This document shows, piece after piece, positions 34,166 through 46,319 of a stretch of 64,000 nt of DNA. Within the stretch, counting starts at the first letter, position 1, and every line of letters starts with the position of its first letter. The notes under the pieces are model-generated. The model saw only the letters and a program-made list of their open reading frames with translations. It was not told where the DNA came from and searched no databases. A program made the translations under genes and the position numbers. Source of the DNA: Typha latifolia (Eukaryota; Streptophyta; Magnoliopsida; Poales; Typhaceae); assembly GCA_019914945.1 (NCBI GenBank), contig CM034103.1, forward strand, positions 9,176,001 through 9,240,000, given 5' to 3'.

Positions 34166-35933
34166 TGTGGATAATTTATATTTAGTTGAAGCATGCTGTG
34201 TTCTTTTCCCTTGGTAACATTGATGTGCATTTAGCCAGCTAAGCTATGGTATTCTTGCAAAGAGAAAAAAATAAGCATTGCCATTTAGGTTGTTGCAAAT
34301 TTATTCCCTTTCCAACAACCCTAGCATTACAACAACTCTTAAATATTGTAGTTCTCAACAATGGATTGGAATAAGATATTGAGAGGTGAAAGGTATAGGT
34401 AGATTGAAAGGAAGCAGATCCTTGAGATAGTTCAACAATTATGCTCCTCCTTCCCTGCCTATAATTCGTCCCTTGCACTAGAAATTGGAGGTGGGCATCT
34501 ATGCTATTGCTCTTGATTTTTTGTTTTCCCATTACTTAGTGCTCTATACTTTTAGATCTAGTATGGAGACTCTTCTAGGCTGCAGTAAAACACTTAATCT
34601 GTTTGTCAGCTTGTTGTACGTTTCAGAGTTTGCGTTCAGCAGCTTCCATTCTTGATATGGTTCTGAGATTCTATCATCTTAAGTAGTTCTACTGCTTGTC
34701 GATGATATTATACCTATAACTGCAGGACTGTCGGCTGAATGAGTTTGTTCATGCTCGTAAATTTGAATATATTTTGTTGTATTTTCTCTATTGCATCTTA
34801 AGACTGCTATGTTAGAATCATCCTAGTCAAATGATGGATGAATGTTGTCAGTAAAAAAAATTGATAAGATACATGTGGCAAGGTGGGAGTAGTACCGATT
34901 GAGATGAGATTATTCTCATGAAATGTCCAGCTGATACCACATATTACACTGAGGGTTTTGGTAGAATGCAACATGATGCAAGTGTAAGATCGAGCAGGAT
35001 AGGATAGTGTGAAATGATAGAGCTAGACTTCTGTCAATTATGGAGAGGTTAATGCATTAAAACAATTGATGTAACTGGCCCTAATCAATAAGGACACAAA
35101 GCCCTATTGCTGTTATATTAGTTTGTTTTGTTTCCGAGTAAAGTATTATTGTTGTCTTTCTTGTGTATTGAGTGTTACCTGAATAGATAATTTTCTATCT
35201 TGGTAAGTTGGTAGTGAACCCATTATCCAGACGATTATGATTTATGCAAGAAAACAATGTCTGTAGTAACATCTTTATTTCATGCAATGCAGTAAAAATT
35301 TAAGTATTCTTTTGCATGTCAGCTGACAATCAAAAACTTTTGGAAAGGTTTGTCTTGTTTTCAGCCTCAGCTTGGATGTTATATACTGGCTGGCTTTCAC
35401 TATTTTCAATATGGTTGTATGTCATTCAATTAAGACAAGATTATGAAAATTCATGATTTGCAGAGAAGTACATGGTAAAAGTATCAATAGAACAGATTTC
35501 ACTGTTAATTGACAATTGTAGTGGAAAGTTTTCTTTGTTCATATGTATTGAAACTATGAAATTAAAGACGAGAATTGAAAGAGATATGTTGCTTGCTAAC
35601 TTTCCTTTCTATAAGAAGTTAAGAATCTTATCTTACTACACATGGAATGTAACTGGTATGTTAATCATGAAACTATGCCCTGATTTTTCTTTTACTATTT
35701 TTGTTGATGTTTTTATTTTCATTTGGATGTCGTTTCATATAACTAGCATGTAACTAGCTCTCTTCCAAATTTTTTTTTTATCGAAGTAGACCACCCCTCA
35801 AACTTAATACCAAACAGTGTTTCACTCTGGTTGTTAATAAAATGCTGAATTTATCTGCTTTTTATCTAAGAAGAAGAAATGCTAACAAGTTCAATGCCTT
35901 CTTAAGATGCTTATTTTATTAGTGTTTTATGTG

Positions 35934-36170
35934 TAGCAACCGGAAAAAAAAAAAACGAAGGCGAACTTAGTTAAATCTAATAGAATTTTATTTGAAAAAT
36001 TCTAAATAAATTGCTGTTAAGTTTTGCATTTTACATATATAAACTATTGATAAGATAAGGGCTTGACTCATAGCTCGGAGACGTGATCGAGGAATGATAG
36101 AGCTATTGGCATGAATAGATGTACTTATGCTGATCCCGGTGAAGCCTAGCAATTACTTGTGATCTAAGAG
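35934..36170 (+). repeat. Possible gypsy LTR start fragment
   Basis: 'tgtagcaaccgg' followed by a run of A and 'acgaaggcg' looks like the start of some plant gypsy LTRs. There is no second copy in the window, so this is a weak call. Confidence 0.25.
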
Positions 36171-36174
36171 AAAT

Positions 36175-36985
36175 TTTTATAGGAATAGTTTTATTTTAAA
36201 ATAAGTCTTCTTATTTTGGTTTAGTTATTAAACAATAACTTAGCTTCTTCTAGTATATTAATTCATCATTCTCTTTCACCTTATTTTATACAACTTTTAA
36301 AAAATAATTTAAGAATAATTTAAAATTATTATATTGCTTATAAATTAGACATCATTTAATTACATATCATCTTAACTACAATTAAGATTTTTCTCTCTCA
36401 TCATTTTATTCTTTCGAAAAATAACATCTCATAAATACACTATGATATTCATACTGTAATGCAGTATAAAGGACATAAATTTGTATTGCCACATATTACT
36501 AAGCGTTGCATAGCTATATGTCCGCATTGTCACATATTCCGTGATTATATGCTTGCACTACGAACACAATATGACTATGCATCCTATGTTCGCATTGTCA
36601 CGCTCTATATAGCTGTATATTCGTATTGTGATAAACAAAATGATTATATATCTGCACAACCACGCACTATATTATTACATGTCCGCACTGTGTAAGTCTG
36701 TATTTATCCTAGTGCAGTTATATTGAGCATTTTAAGTCCGTATTTAGAATAAAAAATATTATAATTTTAGAAAAATATATATTATTACTACTACTTTATA
36801 TCCAATTAAATATACTTTCGTCATTTAGTATAAAACATACTACTCTAATATTTTAATATTAATTTTATATCACAATAAATATAATTATTTTTTCTTATAT
36901 AAGTATTTAACTAAATAATAGAATAGCTTATATTAGATCTTTTCTTTTGATATTAGAAATTAGAAACTTTATTCTAAAATTGACC
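36175..36985. mobile_element. PIF/Harbinger-like non-autonomous element, copy 1
   Basis: Its left part (aaaataagtcttcttattttggtttagttattaaacaata) aligns with the left part of the 51297 element. Its right part ('ttaatattaattttatatcac', then 'ataagtatttaactaaata', 'agaatagcttatattag') aligns with the right parts of the copies ending at 44630 and 59126. The termini are too worn to fix the target duplication. The core (36450-36720) is a degenerate tandem array. Confidence 0.6.
36450..36720. repeat. Degenerate tandem repeats in the Harbinger-like core
   Basis: Words such as 'tatatgtccgcattgtcaca', 'tatgttcgcattgtcacgct', 'tatattcgtattgtgataa', 'acatgtccgcactgtg' recur every ~45-60 bases. An apparent 78-codon frame across them is a by-product of the repeat. 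Confidence 0.65.
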
Positions 36986-38004
36986 TTATTCTAGGCCTAA
37001 ACTATGGTCTCCTTGGCTTCAAGCTTGTTTTATATGCTATGATGTTATGAATAAATTATGCATATGATATGCTGAAAGCCTGGAATCAAGATTAAAAATC
37101 TGAAAAAAAGGGAAGAAACGGGACGAACCCAAGATCATTAAGGAAGTCTGATTAAACTGGATGTAATTTCTTTTAGGCATATATGCTCTGGAAGATGAGC
37201 TCCATAGGTCTTATTTTAGTTGCACGTAATCCTAGACTATGAAACAAGAGAACAATTAGTCGCCTTAATATTAAAAAACTCCCTAAATTGGACAAGTGTA
37301 TTATTTTTTTTCTTTCTTTCGAACCTGTAAAAGCTTTCAAACAACATGAAAACAATACGAGCGCTTCTAATCATCTGAAAGAACTAATATTGCCAAACTA
37401 AATATTGAGTAATTCTTCCTTCTTGCATTCCATGGTACTTTGGATCTTCAGCTTATAAGTCTGCACCATTTAGTGTCTTCTCAACAATATTCTGCAGCAT
37501 GTGTGGCGTTAGCTTTCATGTTATAGTACTACAGACAGTTTCTTTATTTCAACAATGACAAGGCGTACCTGCATTATAATTTCTAACTCTGCACCACCTG
37601 CAGCATAATAAAAGCGTAATGCTTCTGCCTGCATAACTTTTTATACGACTTATTAACCTAGTCAAACAGCAGACCATCTATTAACCAGCCATACTAGCAT
37701 TTTTTCGACCACCAGCATATACATCAGCACATAGCATGTAAAGCTGTAGTTTCTTTAGTGAAAGTGCACATCAAATTAAAATTCTTTCCAGAATGAAAAC
37801 AATTAACCACAAATTACAATCACTATCTTAGCAATCTCAGTTCATTTTGTTTCGGAGTCACAGTACAGTCTTCAGGACTGAGAGCAGTCTAATACAACAG
37901 GTGCCACCAAGGGAGGCACTGTTAATCCAAAGAGATTCAAACTATCATACAGCAACGCAGAAGAGTTTCATCACAGCGATGTATTCTGCAACACAAGCAT
38001 GGGA

Positions 38005-41000
38005 TCATTTCATGTACTTCTCCAAAAACTTGCGATGAAAATCATTTCTGATGGTATCGTTGATGAATCGCTTCAGAGCCTTAGTTTCACCACGAGCCTG
38101 GTTCTTAAAGACGACGTCATCATCCCACCTGTAACAGTAGGAATGATAATTGGAGGTCAGGAAATCAAAACCATTGTCTGGTCGCAGATTATCAATGAAG
38201 CTGTATTACAAAGTACCTTCTTTTGACACTGAAGGAAGTTGAGTTGTTCAGATTGATCAATGGGTTGCCACGCATTAGTTCAGCCTCTTTTACTTTGAGT
38301 TCTTCTTCCTGCATTTGTCGTTCCTGAAACAATCAAACAGGACATTAAGCTGTGATTCAAGCCAGACCCACATTCAGAAGAGGGTCAAGAAGAGTACGAG
38401 TATCAATGCTTGATCAACCCAGCATTGTGTGGAACTTGGATGTGCTGTGTTATAACTCTATTCAATCTAGTCAGATGCTAAGCCTTCTACTACCAACAAC
38501 TACTTCCTATGGGGAAAGAAAACACTATTTTCAAGAATAATTCCCAACACCATTTGATCCTCTTTAACTTTCTCTTCCTAGCCTTTATCAACAAAGGGAA
38601 AGAAAATTTTTGCAAGAGAGGACTCTCATTTTACCAAGAAGTGCTTTATCATACTTCGGCAATCTTTGCAATGTCATGCTACTAACACTTTTTGTTTGTG
38701 TCTGTGTATCATCATGAAAGGAGATTACTTACATATAAAACTGCAAAATATGCACCTCAATATAACTAGTTAAAGAAGAAAAGTCCAACAAATACCAGGA
38801 TAACTGCACCAAATAACTAGCTATTAGAAGGCTACAAAGCATAGGCACCTCTTGAGTGTTGTTAACATGCAAAACCCATCGCAGTTTCAAAACCCACCTA
38901 AAATTGGTAAGCTCACAGGTTTCAGGCTCGTTTCAGGTGCTTCCAATGGATTTTGTCACAAATTTGTTAGTTTAGGTTGCCCATGTCAATTTGGTGGTTT
39001 CAATGACAAAACTAACGAAACTGGCTACACTGGTAAAATGATATTTTGGGTTATTAGATTGGATTTGGGTCTTCTTTCACCCTAACCCAACTTCCAACCC
39101 AAATTGAACCAAAAACAGAAATCTAATCACTGGTTAATTCTCAAAATTTGGCATGAAGAAAAAAAAGCAATGACATAAATATGAAACTTCTTGCTTTTCT
39201 TCTGTTTCTGTGACACTATATGCCAAAATCTTGCCATAAATATGGCTTTTGCATCTGCCACAATTGCAGGCAGCAGTAATGTGAGCTACCTAATTTGCAT
39301 TCTTCACCATAGACTTTTATTGTATCTGAGGGATATTTCATTCTGCTTAAGTGGATGCTATATGTTTTCTTAATTTCTACTATTACATCAATTTTCTGCT
39401 ATTTCTTGTTATTTTTCTTGATTTATACTGCATCTTTCATATATTAAAGAAGAGAAGTAGAACTAACAATAGAGCCAAAACGGCCATCACAGGATGAAAT
39501 TTTGAAACATTTACTTTTGTTTCACAGACCAAAATCTAAGATTCAAACCTTGGTAAAATCTCTATTTGTCATCCACATGAATCATATATCACTATTAAAA
39601 TTGAAATGAGAAAACTAGCACAACTAAGAATAACTACGTGGTGAGTTTTATTTCATGCATTAGCATGTAGCAGGAAAGTACTTACTTCCTATGGAATAAA
39701 GTTATTGACGGCACATTACCTTTCCAAATACAATAGAAAATCAAAGAAAATTATGTCAAAAACGGAATCCCAATGGTTAGACAAAACAGACGAGAAAACC
39801 ATGACTAGTACAGACCTTTCGAAGCTTCTCCTCAGCTCGTTCCTTTTTTATCCTTTCAAGCTCCGCCATCAGAGCCTCAGTGTCATCATCATCATCGTCA
39901 TCATCATCACTAATCACAAGAACTTATGTCAACAATTACGATCTAAAACAAAAGGACAAACATAAGAACAAGAAACCTAGAAAGAACAAGGGGGAAAAAA
40001 TTAGGAGATGAACAAATTTTATAATAAAAAAAATCAAATCATTTTTTCAAGTGGAAAAAGTGTCAAATCTTAAAGGTCTTAAAGGAAGCCAAATAAGAGT
40101 TCAGACAACTTTCAAATCTATTTGAAGCAAGCTGACCAAGGTCAACCATTAAATACCACACACCAAGATTATAATTTGTAAAACACTTCCCAATATGATT
40201 CCAGAGAAAACATCTAGTTTTAGAAAAGAATAACCAAAAAATTATTTCATCATTACTCTTTCTTACATTTTGGACCGAAAAAAAACTATGGCATCCAATA
40301 ATATGAACTGCCAGGCCCACATATTAAATATAGCATGTGTAGAAAGTACAAACAGATAAAACATGACATCTCGAGCTAATCAAAATATCCAATACCATTC
40401 AGCTTTCTTTTGCATCTATTTAGGGTTGCACAATCCTACAATTCCTTGATTGTATGCTGCAGACTCATTTAGCTCCAAGTAATATGACTCAAAGGGAGGA
40501 GGATATCATTAAGGTCATAAGTATCATTTGAATGTTTTTTCTTCATCAATTCTGTTATTCAAAAGGTGTGATAATAAGTTAGATTAAGGAACCATTCTAA
40601 CTTTAAAATCCACATTCTCCAATTGCTATATATGCTACTTAATTTTAGATACTTTCTCCTCATTATTCTTGTTCATAAGTGATGAATGAGTTAGAGTAAA
40701 GCTACCATTATGAGTTTAACTTTATCACAACTATTCTCGTAGAGTAATATCAAGGTCTATGTTTTCCATAGGTTAAGAAATCTACAAGTATAACTATGAA
40801 AATGATCAGGATATATCTCTCCTTTTCTTTTTTTCACCACTATTGGTCTGAAACACATCCTCAAGAATAATTACTTAACTCAGAGACATGGAGATTGTTC
40901 ATTCATATATGTAGTAGCTCAATTTATAATTACTTAACAAGAAACAAGACCAAAGGTAGAAATTCGTCTGTAATAATATAGTAACAAGCAATAAGACCGA

Positions 41001-43509
41001 AAATAGCAAATTTACATATGAATCAACCATGCATACTAAAAGGAGTGCATTGTATCTAAACTTAATCCAAAAGTAAACAACCGGCTATGTATGAACTTCT
41101 AACTTCCAAGTTCTAAATGCTAACTCTTGCTTAAACATATGTGAAGTAGAAGGCAAGCATCATGCACTTTCCTCTGCCTAAGACCGAAAATAGTGCCTAA
41201 CTCTTTCACAGATTACATGATTTGGATCAGACGGATGCCAGTAAAGGAACACGAATACATTATTAATACAAAAGGCAATGCAAACAAGAAATAGTTTGTT
41301 GCCACATGATTTAAGAATCCATGTAATTATGATGTAAATCCAATCAATTGTGGTTATCCTTAATAACCATTAACTTTCAATTTCGCATAAACAATGTAAA
41401 TAAAAACCTGTGCAATCTCACTTAAGATAGTTTGAACCACTATCACTTTCGAAACTACTATGACATATCAATAAGCAAAAAATATCTTAAATTTAAGTTA
41501 CAAATCAACCTACTAGCAACTCAAACTATTTGGCTAATTGGACATCACATGAACTACAAAGAGAAAATAGCCAAAATCAAAATTCATATGTAACTGTTGT
41601 TGATTGCACTACATCCAATAATGTAATTCTTGCCATTAGATAAATTTACTCATAATAAATAAACCCATGAAAAGCTGAGCCATCACCCTACATACTTAAT
41701 TGGTCACAAGAAGTTGTTCCTCCAGTGCACTAAAACAACAAGGCTTCCACTTACATATAATTTATTAACTAATCCCCACAGGCATCAACAATCCAAGAAG
41801 CAGAATGTTGGACCAAAGAGATGAATTTAATGTTCACGCAACCATCTAACACAATGTGGACTAACATTGGAAAGCGGGGGCAAGTAACCACCATAATTCT
41901 TCACTAGCTGTCATTACTATAAAAAAAATTCCAAACATTTGAACAAACATGAGAATAATTCCAAGAGGCAATTGAATCCAGCACCTTTCCCCCATCTGAT
42001 TGTCTACCGCAGCAGCAAAATTACTCATACAGGAAATAATGAACTCCTAAGTGCTAGCTCTCATAGGTCAACAGGCGAATTAACTCAAACATGAGAAGGC
42101 CCTATGAGAAAATAGATTTTGACAGCATGTATACTTAACTAATTTAAAAATTCCTAACACCTCCATAATATATTTAGAAGTAATGAAGAAGGGGGAACAG
42201 GGAAGGGGAAGATTGCAAAAGAAATTAATCTGATGTGCCAAAGTTCATTCTGATTGGACAGGATGGAATATGGCCTTTACTGACTAATATGCACATGAGT
42301 CTTTCATAAGATGAGGAACTTGCAAATATTGATTTCAAATATAATAAAAAGCATTACAACAGTAATACTCAACATCTTCCTATGCATAAATTAGTAAACT
42401 TTCAAAACGTACCTGTCATCATCACTCTTGGCTTCCACATCAGAGTCATCAGCATCAATATTCCGTGGAACTATCCTGTCTTCAACTTCTCTCTTTGACC
42501 CTGAAATTTACCAATATGATTGCTATTTGAATAACCTTGAACATTATATATTTCTTACAGAATTAGCATATATAAAATAAGATGTATACAAAATATATAT
42601 GCTCATGGAATCATGGTGAAATAGTCTCTTACCTTCCAAGAGGAGCTGGCCTGTGCTTGATCCTTTCCTTCTATCTCTTTCTTCTGCAAAGATGCAGATA
42701 ATTTTCCAATTAATGGATTCGAAGAAAACGAAAAACTAGAGGCCTTTCGTACAACAAAAAGAAAATTAGGTAGTCTAGACCCAAGGAAGAAAAGATCTGA
42801 AAAAAAAAATTTCAAACAGAAAAAACCAAGCTGCACAAGATTAAAATTTAAAAAAGGAAGGACAAGAAATTGAAGTGCTTCAAGCAATAAAATGACGCAA
42901 ATACGTAGTAGTATCCAAGTGAATTGCAAACCTTGATTGTAAATGAGTACGAAAGATTAAAAATATGATGACAGGAATAAAAGTTTTGGCAATTATAGCC
43001 TAAAAGGAAAAAAAATTAAGGGAAGAAGTAGACAAGAATTTTTGCAATACCAGCGTAGGACTTGTCCTTGGATGAGTAGTGCCTCCTTTCCCGGTCCTCC
43101 AACTCATCCCTCAGGTTCCTCTTCTGCAACTCATCCTTCGTATCCTGCCCTTCTTTCCTGCACCAACACAAAAGATGCTACTGTCATCGCCAAAACGAGA
43201 AACACTCACACTGTAATCTCAATTTAGGGTTCTCCTTGACCCAAAGATCATAAACCCAGATTAAACAGCATCAATCAAGTCCCAAAAGGGTAAAACAAGA
43301 ATTGCTTTGAAACACTTAGGAATATGTATCCTAGGGTTAGGGTTTCAACAGATTGAAGGCGGAAGAGAGGAATAATACCTGGGCTTAAGGGCGGTGTGGG
43401 AGGCAAGATCCCTCGAGGAGTACTTCTGAGAGGGGCCAAAGATTCGCGTGCCGCCTTGCTCGTTGCCGCCCTTCGCGGGAGCCCAGGTGGGTCTTGCCGC
43501 CGTCGTCAT
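38005..43509 (-). CDS. CWC15: Spliceosome-associated protein CWC15 homolog (Cwf15/Cwc15 family)
   Basis: Component of the Prp19-linked complex in the activated spliceosome, acting in the nucleus in pre-mRNA splicing. Seven exons on minus, all with GT-AG introns: 43509-43379, 43157-43051, 42683-42633, 42500-42413, 39909-39816, 38323-38217, 38128-38005. Lengths 131, 107, 51, 88, 94, 107 and 124 sum to 702 nt, or 233 codons plus TGA, with phase kept at every junction. The N-terminus [20 protein letters not shown] and the block [21 protein letters not shown] are the strongly conserved family start. In the middle is an acidic Asp run from a GAT array, then a Glu/Lys/Arg-rich coiled-coil. The conserved C-terminus includes [17 protein letters not shown] and ends [11 protein letters not shown]. 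Length is typical for plants. Intron 4 is ~2.5 kb. No damage seen. Confidence 0.96.
39910..42412 (-). other. Long intron 4 of CWC15
   Basis: About 2.5 kb of AT-rich DNA between a donor GTACGTTT and an acceptor TGATTAG (minus strand). I saw no nested gene or clear transposon in it. Confidence 0.85.
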
Positions 43510-43754
43510 CGCTCCACGATCCTTCCTCTCCTCGACTCCTCAATCGAGCGCAGATATATCGACGACAGAGAAATCAGTTCGGAAACCCTTGGTCCTCGAT
43601 CGAGAAGACGATTGATTACGGAGGAGGTGGTAAGCAAGGCGGCGAGAAGGAACGGGGGGAAGTATTAACGAGGAGGTGTATTTTTATCGGGAATAAGGAA
43701 GACCGACTGGGTTATGTTAGTCGTTATGCACCGGATAAATTAACCATGCTTTTA

Positions 43755-44630
43755 ATCCCCAGTTAATTCACGAATAACATCTCTTACTCCAAAATAACAG
43801 CTAAAAAATCATAATAATTATATTTTAAAAATATAAATACTATTTATTAAAATTAAATTTTATACAACACACTAATCTAATTACTAATTTATTATTAATT
43901 TAACTATAACCATTCTTAAATATCTTATTATAATTGTTTACTCATCTTATCTTTTTCAAACATTTTATCTTAATTCATTACTCCTCTATTCACTCTTAAA
44001 CATTTTATTAATATCTTGTCATAATTTATTACGCATCTCTACTCTATTCTTTTTTATCATATTTTTATTTATTTTCTACTAAATAAATAAAATTAAATTT
44101 AACACTTAAGTACCACTTATTTAATATTAATTATCTTTCTCTCTAAAGTTAGTCATTAGTGACATGTAATTTTAGATAAACCCATAGTAGTGCGAATGAA
44201 TTGATTCTCAGAGTAGAATATTTAACCTAGGGGTCATTTCTCTATATTGCAAAAATTTTATTTTCATACAAGTAGTGAGGTAATATAAAAATGTTGTGGT
44301 AGTGGCGAAAGAACGTATATCTTTGTTTGTAGCATTAGTATTACTATGTATATAGTCTATAGTTTTATTAATAAAAAATTACTTTTAAATATTAATATTT
44401 TTTAAATCTAATCATGGGTATTTTGGTCATTCAATAAAAAATTATAAATTTCCAATACAATTTTACTAATTTTAATTACTTTAATATTAACTTTATGTCA
44501 TATCAAATATAATTATTATTTCTTATACTAGTATACAACTAAATATTTGAATATTATTAGTATTAGCTTTCTTTTCCTATTATAAAAAATATTTTTTTAG
44601 AATTGATATTATTCCATAAGTGAATGAAGC
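43755..44630. mobile_element. PIF/Harbinger-like non-autonomous element, copy 2
   Basis: Left end 'atccccagttaattcacgaa' and the reverse complement of the right end 'gcttcattcacttatggaat' agree with the ends of the element at 51297-59126. Flanking triplets TTA (43752-43754) and TCA (44631-44633) fit a worn TTA target site. The right 250 bp aligns with copies 1 and 3. No transposase. It sits 246 bp upstream of the CWC15 start codon, so it may touch the promoter. Confidence 0.65.
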
Positions 44631-44900
44631 TCAAAAGCAGAGAAGTTTCTTAAGGTGATTACTTTCTTTCTCGCTTTCTAGTAATTAAATACTTTCTTCC
44701 ATAAATAACTTAATTAATTAGGTGAAAAAGGAGACGACTATTTCTGCCAAAGGATATTGCAACTTTTATTAACTTTATGAATACGTTTGGACCAATCTTA
44801 TTAGTTTCTCGATCGGTTAAAATTATCCAACTCTTCTTTTCGGTAAGCAAGTGTTAAGAAAATATCCAATAAGATTTATTGATAGTAGTAAATAACATAA

Positions 44901-45775
44901 GAGCATCTCCAACACTGGCTCCATATTTGGAGCTCGAGCCCAGTGCACTCCAACACACCGGACTCCATAATAATATAATATATATTATTATATTAACTAT
45001 TTTAAATTACTTAATAGGTCATCTTAGCGTTATTATTTTTTAATAAAAAATATATGGTTAGAAAATTCTCATCGAGATTTTTTAAATAAGACTAATATTC
45101 AATAGTTTTAGAAGTAATTTTAAATTACTAATTTTTTAATTAAACACATCGAAATTACATTACACGAAATAAATATCGAAATAAGCATTATATGTCATTA
45201 ACTAAAAATATCATAATTATATTACATAAAATAAGTAGAAATTAACCAAACATAATAAAAGCAATAGATGTTTAATATTATGATAAGTCATCTCCGTAGC
45301 CACCGGTTCCGGTTCCGTAGTCATATCTAATGTATTTTAATTTTTAATATTTACATTGAGAATAATTTTGAGTAATTATATTTTAGGACACATAATTTAT
45401 TAGACTCATTTTTATAAATAATTTAAAATTTAAATTAACTCAAAAATAATTTAATATTAGACTCATTTTAAAAGTCTCGATGAAACCTTTCCAATGGTAT
45501 TATTTTTGTTAAAAACTGATTAGTAAAACTAATTATATACTCAGTTTAACTAACTAAATTATTTAATAAAAGATACAGATAAAATTAAAATTATTGAATA
45601 TAATAATTATTAGGCAATTTTGGTATTTTCAAAAGGTTGAAATGACGAATGGAGCCGGGCTCCATTTTCATGGTGGGACTCCAAATTTGCTCCAAATTTG
45701 AAGTTAGTTTTAAAACCCCATTGAAGCTCAATTTGGGCTTCAAATTCTAAATTTGGAGCCCGATTAGAGTTGCTC
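44901..45775. mobile_element. PIF/Harbinger non-autonomous element (Tourist-like)
   Basis: Left terminus 'gagcatctccaacactggct' is mirrored by the right terminus, whose reverse complement is 'gagcaactctaatcgggctc'. Both are flanked by TAA (44898-44900 and 45776-45778), the trinucleotide duplication typical of PIF/Harbinger. 875 bp. Near 45290-45325 'ccgtagccaccggttccggt' may be the relic of a Gly/Tyr-rich protein C-terminus. Otherwise AT-rich with no transposase. Confidence 0.85.
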
Positions 45776-46319
45776 TAAAAGTTATAGAAGGGATGAAAAA
45801 GCAAGCAAACTCAAATGATGTAGATATCTTCCTTAAAATTTAAGATGAAAAAGCCAGCAAACTCAAAGTCCCGATCTACAATATACTATCTACAACATCC
45901 CTACTATGTGTAAGAGATAAATACTTTTTTGCACTAGTTGACTATGATAAAATTAAAAAAAATTGAAGAAATAGGCCTCTAAATTAACATACACTCTTAA
46001 CCAATGTGCTCGGAACACTTTTTTTTATGGCATACACTTTTGAACTAGTTTTTCTATAGTTTAGAGATCCATTAAAGAGATACATATGAAATATTTTATA
46101 AGAGAATGTATAAGGATAAATAAAAATTTAAAAAGTATATTTGAAAAACAGTAAATAGTTTTGGGTCTAACCGAAATTATATAATAACACTACAGCAGAG
46201 TGTTAACGTAATAAAAACGAAACTTAGGGTGTAAATTATAATGTTTCAAATCGTCTTCCAACTGCAAAACTATCGTAAGTCGAGTTACTAGACTGCGTCT
46301 CTCGAACCCTAAATCCTCC

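Larger units (their letters stand above)
32154..38004. other. Intergenic region between minD and CWC15
   Basis: The first few hundred bases probably include the minD 3' UTR. No protein family was recognised in any frame; frames such as 33442-33708 and 35472-35753 are AT-rich chance frames. Supported contents: a strong hairpin (33132-33181), a direct repeat (33183/33279), a short tandem duplication (34078-34165), a possible LTR scrap (35934-36170), a Harbinger-like element (36175-36985) and, near 37800-38004, the likely 3' UTR of CWC15. Confidence 0.55.
43510..46319. other. Intergenic region between divergent CWC15 and mS35
   Basis: Holds the promoters of both genes and two DNA elements (43755-44630 and 44901-45775). 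No other gene. The frames at 43396-43766 on + are antisense or leader shadows of CWC15 exon 1. Confidence 0.7.

Noticed and set aside
35472..35753. 93-codon frame with hydrophobic end as a small membrane protein
   Set aside because: AT-rich with no homologous pattern, no nearby splice or promoter evidence; likely chance.
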